Source: Streptomyces sp. S.PB5
GTDB taxonomy: Bacteria > Actinomycetota > Actinomycetes > Streptomycetales > Streptomycetaceae
Direction: 5' to 3'
Assembly (NCBI RefSeq): GCF_030403745.1
Contig: NZ_JAQMWP010000002.1
Location: 682,001-746,000 of the forward strand
Length of the DNA: 64,000 nt
Below the pieces are notes generated by a model. The model made no database searches. It had not been told where the DNA came from and saw only the letters and a program-made list of their open reading frames with translations. Numbering within the stretch: position 1 is the first letter of the stretch; each line of letters opens with the position of its first letter. Shown here piece after piece: positions 52,019-60,721 of this stretch. Position numbers and translations under genes: made by a program.

Positions 52019-54835
52019 ATGGGTGACACGGCCGTGGTGGCCGAGCGGACGGCGGAGCAGGTCTCCGTGCGGCTCGCCGCCGTCTTCCTGCCCGCGCCCC
52101 TCCCACGCGAGGGCCGCATGGCCTTCTGGGACCCGGAGGACGCCCCGCTGCCCGACGGTCACACGGACCTGACGGTCGTACGACGTCATGGCGCCGGAGT
52201 ACGCCGCAGGACCGCCCCCGCGCTCGAACTGCCCCTCGCCGAGGCCCTGCCGCTCCTCGTGCGCGCCCGGCGCGACCCCGCCGCCCACCCCGCCACCGCC
52301 TGCTGGGGAGCGGCCGCCCTGCACGCGCTCCGGCTCACCGCCCGCGGCCGCCTCCTGCCCGGCCTGACCGCCGACGGCCACGACGCCTGGCGGGCAGGGC
52401 CTCTGGACCCGGACGACATCGCCCACCTGCGCGCGATCGCCGCCGCCCTGCCGTACGAGGGCCACGCGGTCCCGCTGCCCGGCCCGGGCCCGCTGCGGTT
52501 GCCCGAACCGGAAGCGCTGCTGCGCTCCTTCCTGGACGCCGTCGCCGACACCCTCCCGCGCACCCCGGCCGCACCCCACGCCTCCGGCCGCCCCTTCGCC
52601 GACCGCCGCCCCCAGCGCCTGCCCCAGGCGCACGACTGGGCCGCCGAGGTCGCCGCCGGCATGGACGCGGGCGTACGGATCTCGCTCCGCCTCGACCTCT
52701 CGGCGTACGACCTCTTCGACGACACCGCCCGGGTGCGCAGCGCCGGGGCCGCGATCGTCCAGGTGCACAGCCTCGCCGACCCCACCCTCGTGGCCGACGC
52801 GGCGGCCCTGTGGTCGGGCGAGGCGGACGCGGTGTTCGGCCCGCGCGCCCGCGTGGACGCCGCCCTGGCCGTCCGGCGCGCCGCCCGGGTCTGGGCGCCC
52901 CTGGACCGGCTCTCCGAGCAGGACGTGCCCGACGTACTGGCCCTCACCGAGGAGGAGTTGGGCGACCTGCTCGGTGTCGCCGCGACCCGTCTCGCCGCGG
53001 CCGGGGTCGCCGTGCACTGGCCCCGCGACCTGGCCCAGGACCTCAGCGCCGCCGCGGTGGTACGGCCCGCACCGGGCTCGGCGACCGACGGCACCGGCTT
53101 CTTCGAGAGCGAGGAACTCCTCCAGTTCCGCTGGCAGCTGGCGCTCGGCGGCGACCCGCTCAGCGAGGCCGAGATGGACGCGCTCGCCGAGGCCCACCGC
53201 CCCGTGGTCCGGCTGCGGGACCAGTGGGTGCTGGTCGATCCGGCCCTCGTCCGCAAGGCGCGCAAGCGCGAACTGGGCCTCCTCGACCCGGTCGACGCGC
53301 TGTCCGTCGCGCTCTCCGGCACGGCGGAGGTCGACGGCGAGACGGTGGAGGCGGTGCCGGTCGGAGCGCTGGCGTCCCTCCGGGACAGGCTGACGGCGGG
53401 GGTGCGGCCGGCCGATCCGCCGCCGGGGCTTTGTGCCACCCTGCGCGACTACCAACTCCGGGGCCTGGCCTGGCTGGACCTCATGACCTCCCTCGGTCTC
53501 GGCGGCTGCCTCGCCGACGACATGGGCCTCGGCAAGACGATCACGCTCATCGCCCTGCACCTGAAGCGCGCCCGCAGCGAACCGACCCTGGTGATCTGCC
53601 CGGCCTCCCTGCTAGGCAACTGGCAGCGGGAGATCACCAAGTTCGCGCCCGGCGTCCCCGTCCGCCGCTTCCACGGCCCCGACCGCACGCTGGACGACCT
53701 GGCCGGCGGCTTCGTCCTCACGACGTACGGCACCATGCGCTCGACGGCGGCGAGGCTGGCCGAGCAGCGCTGGGGCATGGTCGTCGCGGACGAGGCACAG
53801 CATGTGAAGAACCCGTACTCGGCGACGGCGAAAGCGCTGCGCACGATCCCTTCCCCCGCGCGGGTGGCGCTGACCGGCACCCCGGTCGAGAACAATCTGT
53901 CGGAGCTGTGGGCCCTGCTGGACTGGACGACGCCGGGTCTGCTCGGCCCCCTGAAGTCCTTCCGCGCCCGCCACGCACGCGCGGTGGAGAACGGCGAGGA
54001 CGAGGAGGCGGTGGCCAGGCTGGCCCGACTGGTCCGCCCCTTCCTCCTCCGCCGCAAGAAGTCGGACCCCGGGATCGTCCCCGAACTGCCGCCCAAGACG
54101 GAGACCGACCACCCGGTCCCGCTCACCCGCGAACAGGCCTCCCTCTACGAGGCGGTGGTGCGCGAGTCGATGCTGGCGATCGAGACGGCGGAGGGCATCG
54201 CACGCCGGGGCCTGGTCCTGAAGCTCCTCGGCGCGCTGAAGCAGATCTGCGACCACCCCGCGCTGTACCTGAAGGAGGAGGCCGGCCCGGCGGACCGCCT
54301 GGCGGCCCGCTCCGGCAAACTCGCCCTCCTCGACGAGCTGTTGGACACCCTGCTGGCCGAGGACGGCTCGGCGATCGTCTTCACGCAGTACGTGGGAATG
54401 GCCCGTCTGATCACCGCCCATCTCGCGGACCGCGCGGTCCCGGTGGACCTGTTGCACGGCGGCACACCGGTCCCCGAACGGGAACGCATGGTGGACCGCT
54501 TCCAGAGCGGCGCGACCCCGGTGCTGGTCCTCTCCCTCAAGGCGGCGGGCACCGGCCTGAACCTGACCCGCGCGGGCCACGTCGTCCACTTCGACCGCTG
54601 GTGGAACCCGGCCGTCGAGGAACAGGCCACCGACCGCGCCTACCGCATCGGCCAGACCCAGCCCGTCCAGGTCCACCGCCTCATCACCGAGGGCACCGTC
54701 GAGGACCGCATCGCCGAGATGCTGGAGGCGAAGCGCGCCCTGGCCGACGCCATCCTCGGCTCCGGCGAGGCCGCCCTGACCGAACTGACGGACCGCGAAC
54801 TGTCCGACCTGGTCTCCCTGCGGAGGCCCTCATGA
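52019..54835 (+). CDS. SNF2-family DNA helicase/translocase
   Basis: 938 residues from ATG 52019, 11 bases after a GGGAGG. About 460 N-terminal residues form a domain found in bacterial SNF2 proteins (SNF2_assoc-like). Then the motor: Walker A DDMGLGKT (Lys506), DEAQ box from Asp591 in VVADEAQHVKN, TGTPVENNLSELWALLDW, and the second lobe with IVFTQYVGMARLI, LKAAGTGLNLTRA and ATDRAYRIGQTQPVQVHRLI. ATP-driven remodelling of DNA-protein complexes, RapA/HepA-like; partner is likely the SWIM protein whose gene overlaps its stop. Confidence 0.95.
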   Translation: MGDTAVVAERTAEQVSVRLAAVFLPAPLPREGRMAFWDPEDAPLPDGHTDLTVVRRHGAGVRRRTAPALELPLAEALPLLVRARRDPAAHPATACWGAAALHALRLTARGRLLPGLTADGHDAWRAGPLDPDDIAHLRAIAAALPYEGHAVPLPGPGPLRLPEPEALLRSFLDAVADTLPRTPAAPHASGRPFADRRPQRLPQAHDWAAEVAAGMDAGVRISLRLDLSAYDLFDDTARVRSAGAAIVQVHSLADPTLVADAAALWSGEADAVFGPRARVDAALAVRRAARVWAPLDRLSEQDVPDVLALTEEELGDLLGVAATRLAAAGVAVHWPRDLAQDLSAAAVVRPAPGSATDGTGFFESEELLQFRWQLALGGDPLSEAEMDALAEAHRPVVRLRDQWVLVDPALVRKARKRELGLLDPVDALSVALSGTAEVDGETVEAVPVGALASLRDRLTAGVRPADPPPGLCATLRDYQLRGLAWLDLMTSLGLGGCLADDMGLGKTITLIALHLKRARSEPTLVICPASLLGNWQREITKFAPGVPVRRFHGPDRTLDDLAGGFVLTTYGTMRSTAARLAEQRWGMVVADEAQHVKNPYSATAKALRTIPSPARVALTGTPVENNLSELWALLDWTTPGLLGPLKSFRARHARAVENGEDEEAVARLARLVRPFLLRRKKSDPGIVPELPPKTETDHPVPLTREQASLYEAVVRESMLAIETAEGIARRGLVLKLLGALKQICDHPALYLKEEAGPADRLAARSGKLALLDELLDTLLAEDGSAIVFTQYVGMARLITAHLADRAVPVDLLHGGTPVPERERMVDRFQSGATPVLVLSLKAAGTGLNLTRAGHVVHFDRWWNPAVEEQATDRAYRIGQTQPVQVHRLITEGTVEDRIAEMLEAKRALADAILGSGEAALTELTDRELSDLVSLRRPS

Positions 54836-57609
54836 CAGGCGGCCCGGCGGACGAGGCCCGCCGCGCCCTACGCGAGACACTGGCACGCCGGGCGGCGGAA
54901 CGGGCGAAGGGCGAGGGGGGCGGCTCCGCGCGGGCGGGGGCCACAGACGAGGAGTTGGCGGAGACTACGGGACGCGGGGCTGCGTCGGGGACTGCCGACG
55001 GTGACGGGGACGGGGCGGCTGGCGGCGCGGGAGAGAGTGCGGTGGCGGACCGGGGGGTCGTGCTGCCGGGCGAGGGTGCTGGGGCTGGCCGGATGACTGG
55101 GGTGCCGCGGGACGGTGCTGAGGCGGGTCGGGCGGTTGGGGTGCCTGCGGAGGGTGCTGAGGCTGGTCGAGCGGTCGGGTTGCCCTCGGGTGGTGCTGAC
55201 GTGGGTCGGGCGGTTGGGGTGCCTGCGGAGGGTGCTGAGGCCGGTCGAGCGGTCGGGCTGCCCCCGGGTGGTGCTGACGTGGGTCGGATCGTCGGGGAGG
55301 TCTCGGAGGGCGCCGGGGCTGGTCGGGTGACTGGGGTGCCCGGCGAGGGCGCTGAGGCCGGTCGAGCGGCTGAAGCGCCCTCGGGTGGCGCTGAGGCGGG
55401 CCGGCGGGTTGAGGTGCCGCGGGAGCGTGCTGGGGCCGTACGGACGGGTGAAGTGCCCTCGGAGGGGGCCGAGGCGGACCGGGCGGCTGCGGTACCGGCG
55501 GAGGGGGCTGAGGCCGGCCGGACGGCTGCGGTACCGGCGGAGGGCCCCGCGGCGCATGCCGCCCCGGCCGCCGGGGAGGGAGACGGTCCCCGGCCGGGCG
55601 CGCGCCCGGCGGACCGTGCCCGCGAGGCCTTGCGTGCCGCTCGTGCGGAGGCGCGGCGGCTGCGGGAGGAGGGGGCCGGTGACGGGCGCAAGGGCGTCGC
55701 CGGTGGGCGTGAGCGCGGAGGACAGTCACGTCGTTCCGCACCGTCCGCCCCGGCGCCCCGAGACGGCACACGTGGCCGTACCGCCGCCGAGCGGGCGCGT
55801 GTCGTCCGGGAGTTGATGAGCGACGCCTTCCGTATGCCCGACGACGGGGAGGAGACGGCCGGGCGGGACACCGGCTCCGCCGTCGAGCGGGGGGCCCGTA
55901 GGGGGAGTGGCACTGACGTCACGGACCCGGCGGGTCCGGCGAGGTGGTGGGCTGCCGCACCCGTCGGCGCGCCGCAGGACACGGACTCCGAGCCGCACAG
56001 CGCCGATTCCGCCCCCGCTCGACTCGGGACCGCGTCCCACCGGGCTCACGCCACGTCCGACGCCGACCTCGCCCGCACCGGCTCCGAGCCACAGCACCCC
56101 CATGCCGCATCCGCCTCCGACCCGGCCGTCGCTCCTCCCGGGGTGCCGCCGCGCCCCACCGATGCGGCCTCCGATCCCGCCGCGCCTCCCAGCGTGCCGC
56201 CGCGCCATACCCCCGTCACCTCCGCCGCCCCCGACCCCACCACCGCTCCACCCGCACCCCCACGGCACCGAACCCCTGCCGCCGCCTCCCCCTCGAACTG
56301 GCCCGCACCCGCGACGCCCCGCCACCCCCGTTCCATGGCGGCCCCGGGCCGGGACGGTGAACTCCGGCGTACCTTCCCGGCGTTCGCGGCTCGGGTCGCC
56401 GACGGCACCGGCGACCACGGCAGGTTCGCCGAGACCTGGTGGGGCAACGCCTGGGTGGAGGCCCTCGAGAAGGGCGCGCTGGATGCCAAGCGGCTGGCGC
56501 GCGGACGCGGTTACGCGGAGCAGGGGAACGTGGACGCCATCACGGTGACACCGGGTCTCGTGCTGGCCTATGTGCAGGGCAGCCGGCCCCGGCCCTACCG
56601 CGTGCAGGTCCGCCTCCGCACGCTCGACGACGCCGACTGGGAGCGTTTCCTGGACGCCGCCGCCGAGCGGACCGGGCACATCGCGGCGCTGCTGGACAAG
56701 GAGATGCCGCACTCCCTCGCCGAGGGCGGTGTCCGCCTGCTCCCCGGGCCCGGCGACCTGGAACCGCACTGCAGCTGCCCCGACCGGGGCCACCCCTGCA
56801 AGCACGCGGCCGCCCTCTGCTATCAGACCGCCCGCCTGCTCGACGCCGACCCCTTCGTCCTGCTCCTGCTGCGCGGCCGTGGCGAACGCGAGCTGCTCGA
56901 CGCGCTGTCCCGGCTGAGCGCCGCCCGCGCGGCCCGTGCCGTCCAGGAGAGGGGACCGGCGCCGCTGCCGGGCGTACGCGCGAGCGAGGCGCTCGCGCCC
57001 CGTCGGCTCCCGCCCCTGCCCGCCCCGTCGCCGGTGCCCCCGCACCCCGAGCAGCCCCCGGCCTACCCGGCGGCCCCGGGCGGTCCGGACCCGTTCGCGC
57101 TGGACCAGCTGGCGACCGACGCCGCCGGCCGGGCCCACGCGCTGCTCGCCACCGGACATGACCCGGTCGCCGAACTGACGCTGTGGCAGGACGCGGTGCG
57201 GCTCGCCGCGGCCCGCCCCGGTTCCGGCCTGACCGCCACCACCCGCTCGCTGTACGCCGCGCTCGCCACCGCCGCCGACCGCACGCCGGCCGACCTGGCA
57301 CGCGCGGTCGCCGCCTGGCGGCAGGGCGGGTTCGAGGGCCTCGCCGCCCTGGAGGAACCCTGGGACCCGCCGGCCGGCCGCTTCGACCGGGCCCGCCCGC
57401 TCCTCCTCGCCGCCGACCTCCCGGCCTTCCGCCCCTGGCGCAACCGCCTCACCCACCCCCGCGGCCATGTCCAACTCCGCCTGGGCCGCGACGGCTTGTG
57501 GTACGCCTACGAATCCGACCCGGGCGCCGACGACTGGTGGCCCCGCGGCACCCCCGACCTCGACCCGGTCGGCGCCCTGACGGGCCTGGGCGCATCTCCG
57601 GAGGGCTGA
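54832..57609 (+). CDS. SWIM zinc-finger protein with long repetitive low-complexity region
   Basis: 925 residues; ATG overlaps the helicase stop. Residues 79-234 are twelve 13-residue repeats near PAEGAEAGRAVGV. Further disordered, Ala/Pro-rich sequence runs to about 500. From about 530 the conserved part begins (FAETWWGNAWVEALEKGALDAKRLARGRGYAEQGNV), with the SWIM finger C647-x-C649-x6-C656-x-H658 in HCSCPDRGHPCKH, followed by a helical C-terminal domain. SWIM proteins coupled to SNF2 motors are common in actinobacteria and are thought to bind DNA or protein. The repeat is lineage-specific and its codons have more third-position T than the flanks. Confidence 0.9.
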   Translation: MTGGPADEARRALRETLARRAAERAKGEGGGSARAGATDEELAETTGRGAASGTADGDGDGAAGGAGESAVADRGVVLPGEGAGAGRMTGVPRDGAEAGRAVGVPAEGAEAGRAVGLPSGGADVGRAVGVPAEGAEAGRAVGLPPGGADVGRIVGEVSEGAGAGRVTGVPGEGAEAGRAAEAPSGGAEAGRRVEVPRERAGAVRTGEVPSEGAEADRAAAVPAEGAEAGRTAAVPAEGPAAHAAPAAGEGDGPRPGARPADRAREALRAARAEARRLREEGAGDGRKGVAGGRERGGQSRRSAPSAPAPRDGTRGRTAAERARVVRELMSDAFRMPDDGEETAGRDTGSAVERGARRGSGTDVTDPAGPARWWAAAPVGAPQDTDSEPHSADSAPARLGTASHRAHATSDADLARTGSEPQHPHAASASDPAVAPPGVPPRPTDAASDPAAPPSVPPRHTPVTSAAPDPTTAPPAPPRHRTPAAASPSNWPAPATPRHPRSMAAPGRDGELRRTFPAFAARVADGTGDHGRFAETWWGNAWVEALEKGALDAKRLARGRGYAEQGNVDAITVTPGLVLAYVQGSRPRPYRVQVRLRTLDDADWERFLDAAAERTGHIAALLDKEMPHSLAEGGVRLLPGPGDLEPHCSCPDRGHPCKHAAALCYQTARLLDADPFVLLLLRGRGERELLDALSRLSAARAARAVQERGPAPLPGVRASEALAPRRLPPLPAPSPVPPHPEQPPAYPAAPGGPDPFALDQLATDAAGRAHALLATGHDPVAELTLWQDAVRLAAARPGSGLTATTRSLYAALATAADRTPADLARAVAAWRQGGFEGLAALEEPWDPPAGRFDRARPLLLAADLPAFRPWRNRLTHPRGHVQLRLGRDGLWYAYESDPGADDWWPRGTPDLDPVGALTGLGASPEG
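55066..55533. repeat. Twelve 39-bp tandem repeats inside the SWIM gene
   Basis: Exactly 468 bp, twelve in-frame units of 39 bp. Units 3-4 and 5-6 form a nearly identical 78-bp duplication (about 55144-55299), a sign of recent expansion by slippage or recombination. Copy number changes would not shift the frame. Confidence 0.85.
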
Positions 57610-57908
57610 CACGGTTCGCACAACGACCACAGTCCTGGCACAGGACAACCCGGCGGCCCCGGACCGGGCGGCCAGGGCTGGGCCACACCACCCGGGCCAC
57701 ACCACCCGGACCGCCGGCCGACAACCCCTCCGTATCCCCGTAGACGCCGGGGTGCGAGCCCGGTTCGGGGTCACGATCCGCGGCACCGCCCCCGCCCCCC
57801 TCCCGCAGTGAAGGCCGTGTGAGGGTTCCCCGGTGATGTGCGGGAGCCGCGTGTGGGGAGTGGGGGCCCAGGGGCCGGGCCGTCGGAAACGGCGGTTAGC
57901 GTGGAGCG
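57610..57908. other. Intergenic stretch between SWIM gene and pcaL-like gene
   Basis: 299 bases with no gene. Contains two adjacent copies of GGGCCACACCACCC (near 57675-57705). No clear terminator or promoter pair was found. Confidence 0.4.
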
Positions 57909-59207
57909 GTGAGTGAGACGCAGACCCCCGCCCTGCAGTACCGCCTCGACGGCCCGGAAGACGCCCCGGTCCTCATCCTGGGCCCCTCGCTCGGCACGAC
58001 CTGGCACATGTGGGACCGCCAGGTCCCCGAACTGGCCAAGCAGTGGCGGGTCTTCCGCTTCGACCTGCCAGGACACGGCGGCGCACCCGCGTACCCCGCG
58101 GTCGCGGTCGGCGAGCTCACCGCCCGGCTGCTGCGCACCCTCGGTGAACTCGGCATCCAGCGCTTCGGCTACGCGGGCTGCGCGCTCGGCGGCGCGATCG
58201 GCCTCGAACTCGCCCTGCGCCACCCGGACCGGATCGCCTCGCTCGCGCTGATCGCGGTCTCGCCGAGGTTCGGCACGCCGGACGAGTTCCGGCAGCGGGG
58301 CGTGATCGTACGGACGAACGGGCTCGACCCCATCGCCCGTACCTCCCCCGACCGCTGGTTCACCGGCGGTTTCGCCGCCACGCAGCCCGCCATCACCGAC
58401 TGGGCCGTGCAGATGGTCCGCACCACCGACCCCGGCTGCTACATCGCCGCCTGTGAGGCCCTCGCCTCCTTCGACATACGGGCCGACCTCGCCAGCGTCG
58501 GCGTGCCCACCCTGGTCCTGGTCGGCTCCGACGACCAGGTCACCGGCCCGGCGGAGGCCCGTACCCTCGTCGCGGGCATCCCGGACGCGCGGCTCGCCGT
58601 GGTGCCCGGCGCCTCCCACCTCGTACCGGTGGAGCAGCCGGGGGCCGTCACCGACCTCCTGGTCCGGCACTTCTCCACCGCCTGGCAGCCCGCCTTCGAC
58701 TCCACGACCGGGCAGACGGCCATCCCCGCCGCCGCCCTGAAGCCGGTCCTGGCCTCGCCCCCGCAGACCACGCCGATCGCCGAGATCGCGCCCGCCGCGC
58801 CCGCGCCGGTCGTGGGCGGGGGACGGCCCGATCCGTACGACGCCGGGATCAAGGTGCGCCGTGAGGTGCTCGGCGACGCGCATGTCGACCGGGCGCTGGC
58901 GCAGGCCGACGAGTTCTCCGGGGACTTCCAGGAGTTCATCACCCGCTACGCCTGGGGCGAGATCTGGGACCGGCCGGGTCTCGACCGCCGCTCCCGCAGC
59001 TGTGTCACGCTCACCGCCCTCGTCGCGGGCGGGCACATGGACGAGCTCGCCTTCCATGTGAGGGCCGCCCTGCGCAACGGTCTGACGCCGTCCGAGATCA
59101 AGGAAGTGCTGCTGCAGGCGGCGGTCTACTGCGGGGTCCCGGCCGCCAACAGCGCGTTCAAGGTGGCCCAGCAGGTCATCCGCGAGGAGACGACTCCCGA
59201 GGAGTGA
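57909..59207 (+). CDS. Fused 3-oxoadipate enol-lactonase / carboxymuconolactone decarboxylase-like protein
   Basis: 432 residues, GTG start. Residues 1-265: alpha/beta hydrolase of the PcaD type with oxyanion region LGPSLGTTWHMWD, His of PGASHLVPVEQP, and a nucleophile elbow reading GYAGCALGG: Cys91 replaces the usual Ser. Residues 310-425: CMD domain (RSRSCVTLTALVAGGHMDELAFHVRAALRNGLTPSEIKEV), as in PcaC. The fusion corresponds to PcaL/PcaDC of actinobacteria, acting late in protocatechuate breakdown. No other pca gene is near, so this may be a paralogue with another substrate. Confidence 0.88.
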   Translation: MSETQTPALQYRLDGPEDAPVLILGPSLGTTWHMWDRQVPELAKQWRVFRFDLPGHGGAPAYPAVAVGELTARLLRTLGELGIQRFGYAGCALGGAIGLELALRHPDRIASLALIAVSPRFGTPDEFRQRGVIVRTNGLDPIARTSPDRWFTGGFAATQPAITDWAVQMVRTTDPGCYIAACEALASFDIRADLASVGVPTLVLVGSDDQVTGPAEARTLVAGIPDARLAVVPGASHLVPVEQPGAVTDLLVRHFSTAWQPAFDSTTGQTAIPAAALKPVLASPPQTTPIAEIAPAAPAPVVGGGRPDPYDAGIKVRREVLGDAHVDRALAQADEFSGDFQEFITRYAWGEIWDRPGLDRRSRSCVTLTALVAGGHMDELAFHVRAALRNGLTPSEIKEVLLQAAVYCGVPAANSAFKVAQQVIREETTPEE

Positions 59208-59241
59208 GCGCCCGGCGGGCCCGCGCGGCAGGATGGGGGCC

Positions 59242-59877
59242 ATGAAGCTCACGAAGAAGTCGCACGCCTGCGTCCGCCTCGAGAAGGACGGCCGCACCCT
59301 CGTCCTCGACCCCGGCGGGTTCAGCGAAGCGGACGCCGCGGTCGGCGCGGACGCGATCCTGATCACGCACGAGCACCCCGACCACTTCAACGAGGAGCGG
59401 CTGCGCGCGGCCATGGAGGCCAACGCGGCCGCCGAGATCTGGACCCTGAAGTCCGTCGCGGAGAAGATCTCCACCGCCTTCCCCGGCCGCGTCCACACCG
59501 TCGGCCACGGCGACACCTTCACCGCGGCCGGCTTCGACGTCCAGGTCCACGGCGAACTCCACGCCGTCATCCACCCCGACATCCCGCGCATCACCAACGT
59601 CGGCTACCTCGTCGACGGCGGCCGCGTCTTCCACCCCGGCGACGCCCTCACCGTCCCCGACCACCCCGTCGAGACGCTGATGCTCCCGGTCATGGCCCCC
59701 TGGAGCAAGATCTCCGAGGTCATCGACTACGTCCGCGAGCTCAAGCCGCAGCGGGCGTACGACATCCACGACGCCCTTCTCACCGACCTCGCCCGCCCGA
59801 TCTACGACAACCAGATCGGCGCCCTCGGCGGCGCGGAGCATCTGCGGCTGGCGCCCGGGGAGGCTGCCGACCTCTGA
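59242..59877 (+). CDS. Metallo-beta-lactamase-fold hydrolase
   Basis: 211 residues from ATG 59242 (AGGA eight bases upstream; an ATG at 59233 is also in frame). LITHEHPDHFNEERL is the metal-binding HxHxDH, GRVFHPGDALT and the late His of AYDIHDALLTD complete the site. Belongs with UlaG-like/YycJ-like L-ascorbate-6-phosphate lactonase-type proteins of general function. Probably independent of its neighbours, but spacing (34 and 48 bases) permits an operon with the CDSs on either side. Confidence 0.88.
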   Translation: MKLTKKSHACVRLEKDGRTLVLDPGGFSEADAAVGADAILITHEHPDHFNEERLRAAMEANAAAEIWTLKSVAEKISTAFPGRVHTVGHGDTFTAAGFDVQVHGELHAVIHPDIPRITNVGYLVDGGRVFHPGDALTVPDHPVETLMLPVMAPWSKISEVIDYVRELKPQRAYDIHDALLTDLARPIYDNQIGALGGAEHLRLAPGEAADL

Positions 59878-59925
59878 GTGCCGGCCGGACTCTGAGTGTC
59901 AGTGGGTCCGGGTAGGTTGTGAGGC

Positions 59926-60705
59926 ATGCGCATCGCGACCTGGAACGTGAACTCGATCACCGCCCGCCTGCCGAGGCTCCTGGCCTGGCTGGAGGGCAGC
60001 GGCACCGACGTGCTCTGCCTCCAGGAGGCCAAGCTGGCCGAGGAGCAGTTCCCGTTCGACCAGCTGCGCGAGGCGGGCTACGAGGCGGCGGTGAACGCGA
60101 CGGGCCGGTGGAACGGCGTGGCGGTGCTCTCCCGGGTGGGCCTGGAGGACGTCGTCAAGGGCCTGCCCGGCGACCCCGGCTACGACGGCGCCCCCGAGCC
60201 CCGCGCCATCTCCGCGACCTGCGGCCCGGTGCGGGTGTGGTCGGTGTACGTGCCGAACGGCCGGGAGGTCGACCACCCGCACTACGCCTACAAGCTCCAG
60301 TGGTTCGAGGCCCTGAAGGCCGCCGTCGCCGGTGACGCCGCGGGCAGCCGCCCGTTCGCCGTCCTGGGCGACTACAACGTGGCGCCGACCGACGACGACG
60401 TCTACGACGTGGCCGCCTTCGAGGGCCTCACCCACGTCACCCCGGCCGAGCGCGCCGCCCTCGCCTCCCTGCGCGAGGCGGGCCTGTCCGACGTCGTCCC
60501 GCGCCCCCTGAAGTACGACCACCCCTTCACCTACTGGGACTACCGCCAGCTCTGCTTCCCCAAGAACCGCGGCATGCGCATCGACCTCGTGTACGGCAAC
60601 GAGCCGTTCGCGAAGGCCGTCTCGGACGCGTACGTGGACCGGGAGGAGCGCAAGGGCAAGGGCGCGTCGGACCACGCCCCGGTGGTCGTGGACCTGGACG
60701 TCTAG
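59926..60705 (+). CDS. xth: Exodeoxyribonuclease III
   Basis: 259 residues, AP-endonuclease/exonuclease III family. MRIATWNVNSITARLPRLL (Asn7), LCLQEAKLAE (metal Glu), VWSVYVPNGREVDHP (Tyr), VLGDYNVAPTDDDVY (Asp, Asn), TYWDYRQLCFPKNRGMRIDLVYGNE and KGASDHAPVVVDL (final Asp-His). Cuts DNA at abasic sites in base-excision repair and removes 3' blocks. Full length and intact. Confidence 0.97.
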   Translation: MRIATWNVNSITARLPRLLAWLEGSGTDVLCLQEAKLAEEQFPFDQLREAGYEAAVNATGRWNGVAVLSRVGLEDVVKGLPGDPGYDGAPEPRAISATCGPVRVWSVYVPNGREVDHPHYAYKLQWFEALKAAVAGDAAGSRPFAVLGDYNVAPTDDDVYDVAAFEGLTHVTPAERAALASLREAGLSDVVPRPLKYDHPFTYWDYRQLCFPKNRGMRIDLVYGNEPFAKAVSDAYVDREERKGKGASDHAPVVVDLDV

Positions 60706-60721
60706 CTCCTACGGCTAGCCC

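Noticed and set aside
52810..54831. Open frame running through the SNF2 gene into the SWIM gene, as if one 1599-residue protein
   Set aside because: The upstream part is an Arg/Pro/Gly-rich shadow of the helicase frame; the ATG at 54832 overlapping the helicase stop explains the SWIM protein.
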